Below, piece after piece: positions 48,880 to 58,699 of a stretch of 64,000 bases of DNA; positions within the stretch are counted from its first letter, which is position 1; every line of letters starts with the position of its first letter. Position numbers and translations under genes: made by a program. Under the pieces are notes generated by a model that was not told the DNA's origin, ran no database searches, and saw only the letters and a program-made list of their open reading frames with translations. The stretch lies in assembly GCA_050084515.1 (NCBI GenBank), contig CM114274.1:15004001-15068000 (forward strand), given 5' to 3'. Source of the DNA: Blasia pusilla. Its lineage: Eukaryota > Marchantiophyta > Marchantiopsida > Blasiales.

Positions 48880-50277
48880 CTGGCAGCGTTGCGAGCACCG
48901 TGGGTGCTAGAGAGTGGGATCAGATCCTACAGCGGGCCAAACGGTTCCGTTGGGAGGGGCCACATATTTTGAGGGTTTGGGAGGATGGTAGAGTACGCGT
49001 AGTGCCACATCCTTTGTAGAGAGCACGATTGGTGCAACATGCCCACGAGGAGTTGGATCACTTTGGGGTGAAGTAGACATTCATCTTGCTCCAGATTCAT
49101 TATTGGTGGCGAGGCATGCAGACTGATGTTCAGCAGTTTGTTGCCAGATGCATGGTGTGTGATTGGGTCCGAGCATCGTGCAATGCTCCAACTCCACAAT
49201 TGCATCCATTACCGATCATGGGCTTAGGATATAGATGGAGTTTGGATTTTGCAGGACCTTTGCCTTTGACGAAGCGTCACAATCGTTATGTGTTGGTGAT
49301 GGTCGAGCACTTCTCAAAGTGGATTGAGTTGGTTGCAATGCCTGAGAAAGTGAGTGAGGGAGTAGCTTATGCCTTCCTGGATAGAGTGCCGAGTGATTAT
49401 GTTGCACCGGATGAGATGTTGATAGACCAAGGTACCGAGTTTTGTGGTGAGTTCCAGGCCTTGTGTGATCAAGCGCTGATCGACCACCGTACGACTTCGC
49501 AAGATGATCCCAAGGCGGATGGATTAGCGGAGAGAGTTGTGCAGACGTTGAAGAGGGATTTATTGAAGTATGGCTTGCACAGCGGTCACCTAGGAGATGG
49601 AGACCTCCACTTGCCGTGGTTGGCCATGGGATATAAATTCAGCAAATAGTCATCCTTAGCGTCTTTTTCACCGTACTTGCTACTTTATGGCCGAGAGCCA
49701 GATTTACATGCGGCCATTAGTCAAGATGTTGGTGAGGTGCTAGCTTGATGACCAGATGTATGGATGCGAGCATGTTCTCAGAGGGCTGAGTTATTTCGGA
49801 GAGTGATCCCATGGCGTTCGAGAACTTGGCGATTGTGCAGCATCGGGATACGTTGAGGTATGTGACTATTTGGGGTGGTGGTTATCGACCAACTATCCAC
49901 AGGTTTCATGACGGAGATTATGTCTACTTGCAGTAGACAACACCGACGACGTTGGATGTGACTGCAAGGCGCACTATCCTGAGAATGCGTGACATTTTGC
50001 CATCCGATGTTCTCTTGCTAGAGGGACGCGATGGTATGGTATGGAAGGACCATGTGAGTAATTGTGCACCATGTCACCTTCCTAACATTGATGGTACAAT
50101 AGATCCAAGCTCAGCAGTAGTTCTTGCAGGCTTGCATTGTATGTTGTGTGGTTCTGCTCGTGGTGCGGCCGCGATGCTAGTATGTGATGGATGTTCGAGA
50201 GGTTGGCATATGGCATGTCTGATGCTATCTCTCACTAGGATTCCCGGGGATGATGGATGTGTCCTAGATGTACATAG
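48880..50277 (+). pseudogene. Copy A integrase with PHD finger, core intact
   Basis: The zinc-binding part is near 49030-49160 (VQHAHEELDHFG, then CMVCD). The core is open for 188 codons (49086-49649): RWSLDFAGPLPLT (first Asp), LIDQGTEFCGEF (second Asp) and DGLAERVVQTLKRD (Glu), so the DDE triad is preserved. Stops follow near 49650-49935. The C-terminal domain resumes at 49952 (VLLLEGRDGMVWKDHV) and leads into a PHD finger. Gypsy elements that carry a chromatin reader at this place usually have a chromodomain; a PHD finger here is unusual. Confidence 0.85.
50138..50274 (+). pseudogene. PHD finger at the integrase C-terminus (copy A)
   Basis: The cysteine/histidine ladder is C-M-L-C, then CDGC, then W-H-M-A-C, and after 33 bases and a one-base frame change W-M-C-P-R-C-T-stop. 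Spacing is C-x2-C-x11-C-x2-C-x4-H-x2-C, ending in W-x-C-x2-C, the canonical C4HC3 PHD pattern including the conserved Trp two residues before the last pair. PHD fingers of this form commonly bind histone H3 tails; ligand and function here are inferred. The last codons in the other frame are conserved in copy B too (WMSPRCT). Confidence 0.85.
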
Positions 50278-50784
50278 AGGAGATACTAGATAGGTTTCGA
50301 TTCTGATTTTTTTTTTATGACATGGATGATAGGAAGGCGACTAACGATGGTTCCATATGAGTACCGGACCTTTCTGCCCTTAGCGTCCTAGAGATGTATG
50401 TCATTGTAGGTAGGGATAGATGTCTATCTAGAGTTAGAGGGACCTTACCACCAGCAAGGGAGGCAATTGGAGATATTTTGGTACTTCTTGCCTCTATGTA
50501 TGGATGTCATGAGTTAGCATGGGATCATGTGTGTTCGATGACAGCGATGTATGTTGTGTAGCGATGTGTATGCGCACGATAATTGTCACGAGTATTAGGA
50601 TAGATCGGTGGGATCTAGCAGAGCATCTGCACGAGTAGTGGAGGACAAGCCCAAGAGGTCAAGGATGACTTGTTGAGGTCCCGAGAAACCTGAGAGAGCA
50701 GGTTTCCCCTTTGTTTCGACTCATTTGGAGCAATATAGAGAAACTTACTATTTGAGTAAGTTTCTATATATGAGATAGTATGAG

Positions 50785-50793
50785 TATATAAAG
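50785..50793 (+). promoter_or_regulatory. TATA-like element of the middle LTR
   Basis: TATATAAAG is followed by ACGAGGGACCTTCAAGGG, conserved with the S-type LTR. It is also the place where similarity switches from U-type to S-type LTR sequence. Confidence 0.5.
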
Positions 50794-50900
50794 ACGAGGG
50801 ACCTTCAAGGGTTCATCATCTTCTACTTCACATCTTGAGTTTCTCGTATCACTCTTGAGTGGATGGCTTTGGGATTGCTTGCTCTTCCAATGAGAGTGGA

Positions 50901-52362
50901 TGTAATATACAACCCAAGGAAAAAGGTACTCCTTTAATGCAAAGTATTAAATTCGTTCCCAAACGATCACCGTTTCTTGAGTAAAGAGAGGTTTGATAAG
51001 AAATAACAAGAATAAATCCTTCTACCCTAAGCACTTCACTAATTACAGTAACTAAGTCTTCACTAGTGGAGAAGAAAAAAATGGTTTTCTTCCCTCTTGG
51101 AAAAAGACTCTTCTCAAGTGCAGACAAAGACTCTTGCAAATCTTGGATAACAAAGTTCTAAGGAAGGCCTCAAAGAGACCTCAAGAATGAGTGACTCATC
51201 CTACTTTCAGAATTGAATTTGTCACGGCAGGTTAATCACTGTCTAATAACTTTCCTATGCTCTTCCTGATTATCTTCTGGAATTTTGAAATCAAAAGACT
51301 CAACTCTCATCCCTATTGCAGCCCAATAAGGTTTAATACTCAACTCCACACATCAGAAAGCATAAGAGAAGACACTTCAACTACATCAAAGAGTCGAAAG
51401 AACTAGAAAGCATTGCAAGCTTTCGAGGGTACAAAACTCTTCGGCTTGGATCATCCCCAAAGAACTCCTTACACAACCCACCAAGACTACTAGGAAACTC
51501 AAGATACAAGGGAATGACCCCTTGTTCTTTTGCTCTATTCTTTAAATAGTCTCTTACAATTCCTGATTGATCTTCCTATTATACTCTAGATTTCTAACTG
51601 ATAATCCCACCCTCCTTGGTTCAGATTCTCCAACCCTCCACCTTCCTAAGTTGGTTGGTTGCTCTGGCAAGTCATTTTCGCTTCCTTCTGAACCGCTACA
51701 CCGCTCTATTTCTAATTTCCAAAATCGCCATGACGGTTCATTACTTATAGTCTTCGCAGTCCTATCTTTGTGAAGACTCTTATCCTATTGCCGTTGCAAA
51801 GAGTCCTTCGACTTTCTTTCCTTCCGCTTTCTTCCAAAACATTATTTTTCTTTCTATTCCTATTCTTCATAAACCTTTCCGCTTTGTAAAGACTCTTTGA
51901 TTCCTCTTCTTCTTCCTCTTCCTTCTTAGATTTCTTAGTCTTTGCTTTTGGATCTTCGGTCTTCATTTACAATCTTCGCACGAAGACTCCTTTGGAACTT
52001 CTAGTGCAAAGAAGAAGTCTTTTACCGGTCTTCGTTGACTGTCTTTGCCATCTTCCACACTGCGGTCTTCGCCACGAAGCACCCGCGCTCTGTACTCTTA
52101 CTTCTTCTTTCATTTTTTTCTACTTTTACAACAGTTCTCACTCCTCTAAGATAATTCATTGTTCTTCCAATCTCCTTGTCTTTTGAATGGAGTTTCACTG
52201 ACTAGCCTTATCAAGTACTCTTCCAACTATTTCTCTTCCTCTATTCATATTTATAATCTTCTACAAAATCTTCAATCTTTAGTCTTCCTTCCTGAAGACT
52301 TTTACTTTTTTTGTACAAAAAACATCCAAACTACAAAATGTTCAAAAGAGTGGGTCATCACA
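50901..52362 (-). repeat. Solo LTR Q2 with GTGGA target duplication
   Basis: The 1,462-bp segment starts TGTAATATACAAC and ends GGGTCATCACA in plus orientation, and is flanked by a perfect duplication GTGGA (50896-50900 and 52363-52367). On the minus strand it begins TGTGATGACCC, the usual look of a gypsy LTR. It is homologous to the 3' LTR of G1 at 5794-7363, so the G1 family also inserted here and recombined to a solo LTR. Confidence 0.95.
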
Positions 52363-52788
52363 GTGGATTATCCATCTTGGGAGAGTAATTTGACCATGGT
52401 CTATTCTTCGAGAGGATTCTAGAGTGTGACAAGTGTGGAGACAAGAGACTTGTCACCTTAGGAAAGTTTAGTCATACTAGAAATAGTGGATGGTCTGGCT
52501 TGTTAGTTTCCCAATAAGAGTGGATTACCCCTCTTGGGAGAGTAACTCCGCCAAACCCCATTCTAGAGGAGAGTTAAGGATGTCCGTCAAGTATGGATAG
52601 GGATGGAGCACGAGTAGTGCCCAATTTTTCTTTCCTTAACTCGTACCACGTCAAGATTCTGTCTATAGAGAGACACTGGTTCACTCGCTATCTAGTTTAT
52701 CATTTTGGGGAGACGTTCATGAACCAAGTCATGTAATCTCTAACTTCCGTGATTCTTCCTATAGTTACGTACGGAAGGACATGGGATT

Positions 52789-53526
52789 GTACTTTTTATG
52801 TCCTTATATAACAATCCATGGACGTCAATAGGCTTGCTCGAATAGGGTTGAACACTAGTTGTGTTATTTTCCTTGTATACAAAGGTAAATTAGTTTGCAG
52901 GGACTTCATAGTTAGGAATTTTGGGATTTCATGTTATGAAGAAGTGATTGCCTCGACTACCATTTGTGATTCCAGTCGTGAGAGAATGGAGGGTTTACAT
53001 AACAATTCTGTACTAGAAAAGGAGAACTTCTTATGTACTTTTTATGTCCTTATATAACAATCCATGGACGTCAATAGGCTTGCTCGAATAGGGTTGAACA
53101 CTAGTTGTGTTATTTTCCTTGTATACAAAGGTAAATTAGTTTGCAGGGACTTCATAGTTAGGAATTTTGGGATTTCATGTTATGAAGAAGTGATTGCCTC
53201 GACTACCATTTGTGATTCCAGTCGTGAGAGAATGGAGGGTTTACATAACAATTTCTGTACTAGAAAAGGAGAACTTCTTATGTACTTTTATGTCCTTATA
53301 TAACAATCCATGGACGTCAATAGGCTTGCTCGAATAGGGTTGAACACTAGTTGTGTTATTTTCCTTGTATACAAAGGTAAATTAGTTTGCAGGGACTTCA
53401 TAGTTAGGAATTTTGGGATTTCATGTTATGAAGAAGTGATTGCCTCGACTACCATTTGTGATTCCAGTCGTGAGAGAATGGAGGGTTTACATAACAATTC
53501 TGTACTAGAAAAGGAGAACTTCTTAT
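52789..53526 (+). repeat. Nearly perfect 246-bp triplication inside the middle LTR
   Basis: Units start at 52789, 53035 and 53282 (GTACTTTTTATGTCCTTATA in the first two, one T shorter in the third) and end before GAGTTCGACTTGC. They differ by single-base length changes. Each unit carries the same 79-codon open frame only because it is a copy; the S-type solo LTR has one diverged unit at the corresponding place (about 45895-46140). Confidence 0.96.
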
Positions 53527-53599
53527 AGAGTTCGACTTGCATCAACCACGTCTGCTGCAGCTACAAAATCCGCCCTTACTTGAAGAAAAGCTCTCGATA

Positions 53600-54889
53600 A
53601 GAGAATGTCATGTTGCAAATATATTTTCCGCGTCTTGAGTGCGTCTGGGTCCCACGGTGGCCGCACTTCCCGTGTCTCCATCTGTGCACGGCCATTGGCC
53701 TTACTGCCACCTCCGGCCATTGGTCTTCACCTATTGTGCTCCCTATGGCTTAGCCACGCCATAGGGAGCCCTGCAGTATGCTTCTTGTCGCATTTGGCAC
53801 CCGGACCCACATCCAATTGTAGGTGGGCCTTAACCAACATGAAACCCTATGCGCTGTCAATAGGGGCATCCTATGCGCCGGGTGTGCTGCTGCGGCAGAC
53901 CGCGGATCTTATCGCGTACGTAGCCACCTCTGACTTTCGACTGCCTTCCTCGGGCCTACTTCCGCTGCCGTGATGTACTTTTTCCGTTTTTATCCATCCA
54001 TTTTTTGTAAAGCCACGGCTAGCTGCCGTTGCTCTTTCGTAGCCTTGATATGTTGTCCCGTACATTGCTACTTGGCGCCACGTATCATGAACTTGCCGCC
54101 GCCATCACGTTGCAGTAGTCCGTGACCGGTCAGCTGTGAGTATTATCTTGGATAACATGTGACCCTTTCGGATTGATGGGATCGCCATTTCTTTTCCACT
54201 TTTCTATGTCTCGAGGTGGTAGCTACTCAATGACGATTAAGTACTGTGTCGTGACGCCCATACCCGCAACGCACCGCCGATTGCCGTGCCATGCCGCTCG
54301 TGGCCGCATCGCATCGTCTCGATCACGGAGCTGCACCATCACTAGGAGTAGAGCGTGTGTTTCTTGATTGAGGAGGGTATGCCATTGAGTGCCACATCCC
54401 ATTCTCAAGTGCCGTGCCGTTTGTAGCCGTTTCGTGCCGCTAGAGCCGCACCGTCCCGCTGGATCCGTACCGCATATCAAGGAGATTTGAGCATTGTCAG
54501 TACAGAGGAGTAAAACTTGCTGATTGGAGAGTTTGCCTTCACGACCGAGTTGGGGTCAAGATTTTCAATTGCTGAGGAGCAAGATTAATATTATTATCAG
54601 GTTATCCATTCTCTTTTTTTGCCCTATACGTGTTAGGGATTTATGGGCATTGGGTAGTTATTTGGGATATTGGGTCTCGTGCGGTTGCTGAGAGCATCGT
54701 TGATGTATGGATTTAGGGGCATAGACCTATGTGGGATGTCCAAAGTTGGAGGCATGTTTAGTCGATGAGATGGTAGGAGAGTAGCCGATTTGCCGCACCA
54801 CGCTGCTTCTTGCCGCACAACACACGTCTCAGTGAGAGAGGGTGTAGATTGAATGCCACAGATTTGGATTGAGTGTTGAGTGAGTACTC
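53600..54889 (+). other. 5' leader of copy B
   Basis: The stretch lies between the middle LTR end and gag. It is GC-rich with recurrent GCCGCACC/TGCCGC words and short unrelated frames. Its last 130 bp (GCCGCACCACGCTGCTTCTTG and so on) match the leader of copy A at 61340-61190. No clear primer-binding site for a plant tRNA could be assigned after the LTR. Confidence 0.55.
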
Positions 54890-56223
54890 AAAAGATTGAG
54901 AGTGATCGTGTGAGAGGTGTCCTTGTGGGACTTTGAGAGGCAAGATGATGGACCTAAGAGTAGCTCCGAAGGGTTTACGCAGAGCGGCGCGAGGTTTCGA
55001 GGGTCTCCACGTGAGGGATTGCCTCGATCTTCTTTTGTGTCATCTTCGAACGAGGGGGAGAGTGGAGAGGAGTTTGTTAGTGCATACCGCATATATAGAG
55101 TGGTCCTACCAGTTGGGCATATGAGATGGACGACCGGGGTAAAGGGCCTTGTAGGTTTTTGGATGCTATAGGCACTATAGAGCTACACGACTTCATTGCG
55201 GAGTTTAGGAGTTGGTATAACTCACATCGGGCTAGGAACAAAGAGTTCAACCCGTTTACAACATGGAATGGAATGTTCCAACATTTGAAGGGGGCGCTCT
55301 TGGACAATTACTATGAGTTCTCCCAGAGATATGCCCAGGAGATTGAGGCATGGCGACTCTAGTATGATCCACATTATGTGTCATGGACAGAGCGGTTTCC
55401 CGAGGAGGAGGAGGAGGAGGAGTCAAGAGAGGCTTCTTCCTCTTCCACCAGTGATATTTTAGGAGGGATAACTTGCATTGGAGTAGTTGCACCATCCAGT
55501 CAAGTTCGTTGCAAGTTCAACCCCGTGGTTGAGTTCTTTGTTGAGTTAAGGACAAGTTACAGGGGATACAGACTGAGAAGTTACGGAGCATCTACAACTT
55601 CTAGAGGCGCCTGGGTGAGAGTTTTTGTGAGGCCTACACTCGCTTGCGTCGGTTGATTGGCATCACTCAAGGGTGACATAGACCTAGGCTATTCAGTCAT
55701 GGTACGCTATGTTGGACCGAACCTTGCGGACACATGTGCGGGAGGGGGTGCTTCTTATGAATATCTCACCTATGTTGAGAGATGTTTTTACGACCGCCAT
55801 GATTATTGTGCCCAACATGGCGAAGGAGAGCATAGCCACCATGGTTCTAGGCGACAACAGTCATGATTGCCTACATCACCAGTGCAACAATGTGGATTTC
55901 GAGATAGGTCTGTGGCACCAAGAGCTCAGGGAGGATACCAGAGGTCGTGCCACAGAGCCTTGCGCCTTCATATGGGGCTCAGCAATAGCCGCATGCAATT
56001 ATTTTTTGGGCATGTGGTAGAGCCCATCACCAGCGAGATTGCACTCGTCAAGGTCATGGACGCGTGCCTTAGCATAGAGGAGGAGATGGTGCTGCACCAG
56101 GAGTTCATGAGTGTGACTATTGTCAGAGGTACAGTCATACACGCGCGAGCTGTTTCAGCCTACATCTTGAGTTACGTCCGGACCGAAGGCCAAAGAGGGC
56201 ACCAAAGCAAGTTTCTAGTCCGG
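54890..56223 (+). pseudogene. Copy B gag with CCHC zinc knuckle
   Basis: A disordered Ser/Arg/Gly-rich N-terminus (54917-55120) precedes the capsid-like part: TIELHDFIAEFRSWYNSHR, TWNGMFQHLKGALLDNYYEF and WYDPHYV-like residues. An acidic linker (55400-55460) follows, then VEFFVELRTSYRGYR, RLRRLIGITQG and RDVFTTAMIIVPNMAKES, typical of gypsy retrotrans_gag. Near 56105-56150, in another frame, CDYCQRYSHTRASC is a perfect C-x2-C-x4-H-x4-C knuckle. A first, degenerate knuckle lies near 56000. The copy is cut by the inversion breakpoint just after the knuckle and has several frameshifts. Confidence 0.8.
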
Positions 56224-56225
56224 AT

Positions 56226-56962
56226 GGTCGTAGAAGAACTTGCACTTGCCTAGATATAGCTTCAGCCCATGTAATTGCAATCGTTGAAACACCTCCTCTA
56301 GATGTCGCTCGTGCTCCTCAACCATGGCGCTAAAGACTACGACGTCATCAATATAACACCTAGGAAAATCTAGACCAGCCAAGATCTTATCCATGATTCT
56401 CTAAAACTCAGCCGGGGCATTCTTTAACCCAAATGGTAAGAACTGCCACTAGTACAAACAATCCTTCCCGTGAGGATCGATGCCCCAAAATGCGGTCTTC
56501 TGCCTGTCCACCAATCTGATAGGCAGTTGATGGTATCCGGCTTGCAAATACAATGAATTGAAGACCTTTGCGTGACCAATCGCATCAAAGATCTCCTCAG
56601 GGGTGGGCATGGCATACCTATCGGACTTTGTCTGCCGATTGATAGGTCGGTAATCCCCACTTCTTGGCGGGCATGATAGTGGCAGGTGCCTACTCCCCAT
56701 ACGACATCTCCACTAGTCCTGCTCCAACCAAGTCCTGGCTCCTACTCTGAATTAGAGCCCTCTCCATATCACTGTACTTGTAGGGTCGTCGAAAGATTGA
56801 CGTATCACTCGACAACTCAATGCAAATCCCCAGTCTCTTCAGCGTACCCAAATCCTCCATGCTAAACGTAAAACAACTCCTATAACTCCTGAGGAACTGA
56901 TGTATCCAAGGCTGCTCTCCTCCTGTCAACTTAGGGCCCATATTTGGCTCCCAAGTCTCCAT
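56226..56962 (-). pseudogene. Copy A reverse transcriptase, N-terminal two thirds
   Basis: On the minus strand: WIHQFLRSYRSCFTFSMEDL (block just before RT), KYSDMERALIQSRSQDLVGAG, GDYRPINRQTKSDRYAMPTP, AGYHQLPIRLVDRQKTAFWG, a PFGLKNAPAEF-like block, and RCYIDDVVVFSAMVEEHERH with the catalytic YIDD box intact. It stops at the breakpoint 56226, where copy B would continue with IEYLGHTIY; that continuation of A is found on the other strand at 47982. At least two stops and a frameshift interrupt it. Confidence 0.88.
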
Positions 56963-57289
56963 CCTTACTACGGTAGGACTCTCCGACGCGGGTATCGGTG
57001 GTTGCTATGGTGCAACCCCGTCTCGAACAACAACACTCGGCCGCTCTCCTACAGCCAACTGCAAACTTTGATCTCCTCCACGTGCAGTGCCCGGAACCAC
57101 GCTCGATGTTATGGCTATCATCTTCTAGCGTACCTGCAAAACATCCCAAGAAGTCCATGGGTGTCTCTCCTGATCTCCCCTGGTGTGTAGATCTCCTCGG
57201 GTCTCGCCCCCAGCCAGTGCCTCCACCATCTCGGTAGGCATGGGGCTCACCAATGCAACCGTTGTGATCTATCGTGATCTCATACGACG

Positions 57290-58690
57290 CTCCTCAGCCA
57301 CTCCCAAGCTGAGGATCCATGTCAAGCAGTTTAGGTCCATCGCCTGACCTAAGACATGGCGTCGTGATGCCTCTGACATTGACGTTACTGCCTTCACTCC
57401 TGTGGGAAATCCCATCGCTCACTCTCTCTCATCGGCATTGGGCTCTACCAACCGCTGAACCTGGTCATCCCAAACAAAGCCACGACAGGCCTCCTTGTAT
57501 GCACAAAAAGTAGGAAAAATCACAAACATGGGCAAGGCTGCACGCGGGCGGCCTACCCTGTTGACCATAGTCAACGGTGGTCGATCATCGTGCCTCAGTT
57601 CCTGTGATTGACGACCTTGATCCAGAATGGAATCCACTAACAAATGGGAGGGGCGCTCCACTCTCGCATACGCCCTTCGTAACATCGCATGGGGTACCAA
57701 GTTGGTTCACCATAGACGCGGGCGATGGGCTTTAGAACCTACACTCGCCGCATCCAAGAACACTGCTAGGCCAATCCAGGCACGCACCTAATGAGCACTC
57801 GTCACCACCCGTGACCTGGAGTCTCCTAAGATCGGCACATTCTCGAGAATGCACGCAGGAGAACAAGACTGGTGCTTCTGCAACTACCGTAAGACCCTCA
57901 ACATCTCCCAAAATAACCTGGATCGAGTGTCAGCCAACCCGTTGCCTTGTCCAACACTCGATTGGCCTTGACATGGCCAACCGGAAATGACCAAATCAAT
58001 GGTCCCTACCCGCTCTAAGTCTTGCGTCCCCAGCAACAAAATATCCCTTGGTAGGGAACTTTGGTACCCTTGTACCGCGGATGCAGACAATAAGTTAGGA
58101 AAATGTAGGCGTAACTGCACCACATGTCGTAGTGAGACGCGCCTCGCAACATCATCACTCTCCACATATAGGTATTGCTGCACTCGCACTTCTGCCTGCA
58201 AAACAGCAACTAACCCGGTGCTAATCCCTCCAAAGAGATCTAACATTCGAATACCCTCCTCCGAGATACACCACACAATGGGTGTAGTATCCAAGGGTAT
58301 CATCAAAGCACTCCCTACTACTTCGGGTTCCTCAGACCCGTCACGCTCCAATGCAAATGCCTTGCTCCACGCGGTCTGCACGTGCTCGTTTGCCAATCGT
58401 CGAAGCTCCTCAGTCAAGCCCCACAACGGCACCTCTCCTCCACAGAATGATGCGGCTACCATAACACTCCTCTCCATAGAAATTTCAGGAATGGGAGTAT
58501 CCTCTGCATGGACATGTCCCTCAATCAAATCACTAGGCCAAGTGATCACACTGCTAAATGTTGCTAAGGTCGCCACCTCTCCTGGCCGTTGCTCGATCAC
58601 TGCACATGTGAATCGAACGGGTAATGAGCTAAGGCGCCCATCACTTGACTGCCATTCTGGTCTCTAGGACACTGACTCATCCCAGTAATC
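57290..58690 (-). pseudogene. C5 cytosine-DNA methyltransferase domain within the gypsy polyprotein (copy A)
   Basis: A 238-codon open frame (58600-57884) and its continuation carry the C5-MTase motifs in canonical order. Motif I is MLDLFGGISTG (58246-58211, AdoMet binding). Motif II is YVESDDVARRV, III/IV is TIDLVISGWPCQGQS with the catalytic Cys (57976-57968), and VI is CILENVPIL with the ENV Glu. Motif VIII is SVGSKAHRPRLWWTNLVP (RxR). A short target-recognition-like region follows, then VEPNADERE and AMGFPTGV (IX) and HVLGQAMDLNCLTWILSLG (X). Canonical order excludes DRM. The short region between VIII and IX and RLFWEMLRVL resemble DNMT3 more than MET1/CMT. About 140 residues upstream have no known fold. 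Three stops interrupt it (57881, about 57790, about 57435). Confidence 0.9.
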
Positions 58691-58699
58691 CAGGGAAAA

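Larger units (their letters stand above)
50468..53599 (+). repeat. Middle LTR (chimeric U/S) shared by copies A and B
   Basis: It starts TGGAGATATTTTGGTAC after a purine tract (AAGGGAGGCA) and ends CTCTCGATA, the counterpart of CTCTTGACA in the S solo LTR. The first 320 bp match the left LTR; from the TATA word at 50785 it matches the S-type LTR. Subtracting the Q2 insertion (1,467 bp with its duplication) and two extra 246-bp units leaves about 1,170 bp, the length of the solo LTR at 45823-46987. Confidence 0.75.
47981..56223. other. Inverted 8.2-kb segment (breakpoints in A's RT and B's gag linker)
   Basis: At 47970-47990 the plus strand changes within a few bases from antisense gag-PR linker (CCTCTAGGCC) to sense RT (ATTGAGTACTTGGGTCA). 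At 56215-56235 it changes from sense post-knuckle gag (AGTTTCTAGTCCGG) to antisense RT (GGTCGTAGAAGAACTTGC). In intact copies these four half-sites pair crosswise: gag end with gag-PR linker, and RT front with RT end. This is the signature of a simple inversion, with at most a few bases of homology or filler at the joints. Confidence 0.85.

Noticed and set aside
52818-53528. Three consecutive 79-codon ORFs with identical sequence, looking like a small tandem gene family
   Set aside because: They lie inside an LTR, are copies of one 246-bp triplication, and the single unit in the related solo LTR does not keep the frame.
57987-58667. 226-codon plus-strand ORF
   Set aside because: It is the antisense shadow of the methyltransferase reading frame and has no family resemblance.
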